Of a stretch of DNA of 64,000 nt, positions 61,955 to 64,000 are shown in pieces. The translations under genes were made by a program, and so were the position numbers. This stretch comes from Piromyces finnis (lineage: Eukaryota; Neocallimastigomycota; Neocallimastigomycetes; Neocallimastigales; Neocallimastigaceae): contig MCFH01000002.1 of assembly GCA_002104945.1 (NCBI GenBank), positions 1,207,001-1,271,000 on the forward strand. Direction: 5' to 3'. Position 1 is the stretch's first letter, and each line of letters opens with the position of its first letter. The notes below the pieces were generated by a model that saw only the letters and a program-made list of their open reading frames with translations, was not told the DNA's origin and ran no database searches.

Positions 61955-63534
61955 CTTTTTTTTTTTTTATTACTTTTTAATGGTAAAAAAGAATAAAAAT
62001 TTTTTATATTTTAAAACCATATTTTGTTACACAAAACGTTTAATTAAAAACAACTCATTAAATTTAACAAATACACCGACTAGTTTAATACTAGGAAAAA
62101 TTTTCATTTTTTTACTATCTCTTTTGGGTCAAGTACTATCCAATAATAAAAATTTATATCCAAGAATACTTTATATTTAAATAATCAATAGAATCTTTGG
62201 GTTTATAGAGGAAGAAAACTTTATCTTTTTTTATATTATATTTTTTAAAATGAAAAAACTTCTATACATAAATATATATATTAATAAGCAATTATCCTTT
62301 CACTATCATGAATATATAATATATTAAAACTTTTTTTTTTTTCTTAATAATCTTTATTTATTTATTTTCTTTTACATTTTACAGATATAAAAAATACATG
62401 CTATAATTTTCTTTTTTTTTTTTTTTCGTGGTAATGTATAATTTATACTACTTTAAAGTGTGTAGTTAAATTTATGTAATACTAAAGTTTTTTTTTTTTT
62501 TTGCTGCTTAATTTTTATGTTTTTAAATTTTTTGAAATCAGAAAAAAAAAAAAAGTATTTTTTCTGTTTTAATTTGAATAACTATTAAATTAAATTAATA
62601 TTTTTTTATTATTATTATTTATATTATTATTATTATTTATTTTGTTTTTAGGTTTTTTATTTTTTATTTTTTATTTCTTTTTACTTTTAAAATTATATTA
62701 TAATATAATTTTTCTTTTTTTTTTTTTTTTTTTTTAATTGTATAATTTTTTTTTTTTTAATTACTATTATTTTTGTTATTATATTATTGTATTAGTGTTA
62801 ATAATTCATTGAAAGAATTGTTATTATTGAAATGGTTTTATGAGGAATAATCCTTTAAAAATAATAAATATACAAATATAAAGAGTATTGAAATATAAAT
62901 AAAAATTATTTTTTATATTAATAAAATGAGGTTGTTGATTTAGACTATATATATAATAATATATATTTAAAACAAAAAACAAAAAACAAAAAAAAAAAAA
63001 AAAAGTTGGATATTAATTATTTTCTTATTTTCTACTATTCTAATTTTCTAATTTTTTTTTTTTTTTTTTTCATTTATGATTTATCATGTCTATATAATTT
63101 TTATTTAAACTCTATATTTATATATACCTATTATTAGGGAATTATTTCTTTTTTTTATTAAAGAAAAAATATTAAATAAAAAGTACTTTTTCTACTAATA
63201 CAATTTATGAATATTTATATATATAAATAAAAATACTAAAATGGATTATTATTTTTATTATATATAATGATTATAATTAAATATTTTTTTTTAAAAAAAA
63301 AAAATAAATAAATAAAAACAAAAACTAGATTTTATTAATATTTAATAAATATTAATAATATTTGTTTTACTTCTTTCTTTCTTTCCTTTTTTTTAACAAA
63401 ATAATAAAATATTAATTAAAATATAAAATGTAAAAAGGTTTAAAAAATTATTTTAAATAAAATGAATACTATTTAACTTTTTTTTTCTCCAGAAAAAAAA
63501 TATCTTGGTAAAAATTTTATCTTAAAATTCATTT
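61955..63534. other. Intergenic AT-rich DNA
   Basis: Very low complexity, with at least ten homopolymer runs of 10 bases or more. It includes the promoter of the hydrolase gene on the left. A plus-strand frame at 61980-62180 was not accepted as a gene. Confidence 0.5.
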
Positions 63535-64000
63535 TTATATATAACCCCTATATGAAAATGAACTTCTTACACTTATTCTTTTAGAATTATAGTTCATATC
63601 TTCCTCTTCTGCATCATGATATATAGTTCCTGTAGTACTATCACCATCATTGATATTAATTTCTCTTGAACTAACTTTTTCACTAGAACTATTTGGTTCA
63701 CTATAACAAGCTAATACATCCATGGAATTTCTTTTCAACATATTTAATAGAGATGATCTTTTGCTACTTTTAGTTTCGATAGTATTATTTCCTGTTGATC
63801 TTGGATGAACAAAAAGCATATTGTTGGTGCCATCATTACTATAATTATTAGTATCTATTTATTTTTCACAAATTAATAATCAATTAATTAATATTCATTT
63901 AGTAAAAAAAAAAAAAAAAGGGAATAATGAATATAAAAAAATTATCTTTAGGATTTACTTACCAATAACTTTCGATAATGGTTTTTTATCATTTTTACCA
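63535..64000 (-). CDS. C-terminal exons of an unknown protein, cut by the window edge
   Basis: Two exons on the minus strand are visible: one entering from the right edge and ending at 63963 (donor VI-G|GTAAGT), and the last exon 63854-63535. They join in frame. The visible 119 or so residues are Ser/Asn/Lys-rich and hydrophilic (SKRSSLLNMLKRNSMDVLA, RISVRSSFSYRGYI at the end), with several possible basophilic kinase sites (KRSS, KRNS, KRIS, RSS). This looks like the cytoplasmic tail of a receptor or the disordered end of a signalling protein. No family can be named from this part. Confidence 0.7.

Noticed and set aside
61980-62180. 66-codon plus-strand frame divergent from the hydrolase gene
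   Set aside because: No recognisable domain, start just 26 bases from the neighbouring start codon, composition like the surrounding non-coding DNA.

Overview
The window looks like nuclear DNA of a very AT-rich, intron-bearing eukaryote, most likely an anaerobic chytrid-type fungus (Neocallimastigomycota). Three things point there: intergenic DNA made almost only of A, T and homopolymer runs; a canonical fungal Zn2Cys6 cluster followed by a PAS domain; and asparagine-rich AAT/AAC runs inside coding exons. Dictyostelids share the base composition and Asn runs, but the many introns (11 exons in a kinase, 17 in a coiled-coil gene) and the Zn2Cys6-PAS protein fit a fungus better. No database search was possible, so the organism call is an inference. 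Layout: 1-9488 holds two nearly identical non-LTR retrotransposons (LINEs) set tail to tail around a 110-base spacer. The left copy has an intact 1474-codon reading frame that is still open at the window edge; the right copy is 5'-truncated and carries one nonsense codon. From 10076 rightward lie host genes: an ABCA-type transporter (-), a small secreted protein (-), a membrane GTPase-like protein (+), a TLDc-domain protein (+), a TMEM62-like phosphoesterase (-), a CaM-kinase-like kinase (+), nucleoporin Nup54 (+), a metaxin/Sam37-like protein (+), a GPI de-N-acetylase PIG-L (+), a 17-exon coiled-coil protein (+), a rhomboid protease (-), a Zn2Cys6-PAS transcription factor (+), an alpha/beta hydrolase (-) and the last exons of an unknown gene (-) that runs off the right edge. 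Exon models were built by hand from GT-AG boundaries, and every complete model closes on a whole number of codons. At 31096-31622 there is a 527-base GC-rich insert with a poly(A) tail and a perfect 12-base target-site duplication. A stretch of about 50 bases in it closely matches the end of the LINE coding region, so it looks like a SINE-like non-autonomous partner of the LINE family. The host genes do not form an obvious shared pathway: they are ordinary housekeeping and membrane functions (ER GPI-anchor synthesis, mitochondrial outer-membrane import, nuclear pore, signalling). Most long intergenic stretches contain only AT-rich sequence, microsatellites and a few inverted repeats, which are noted individually.
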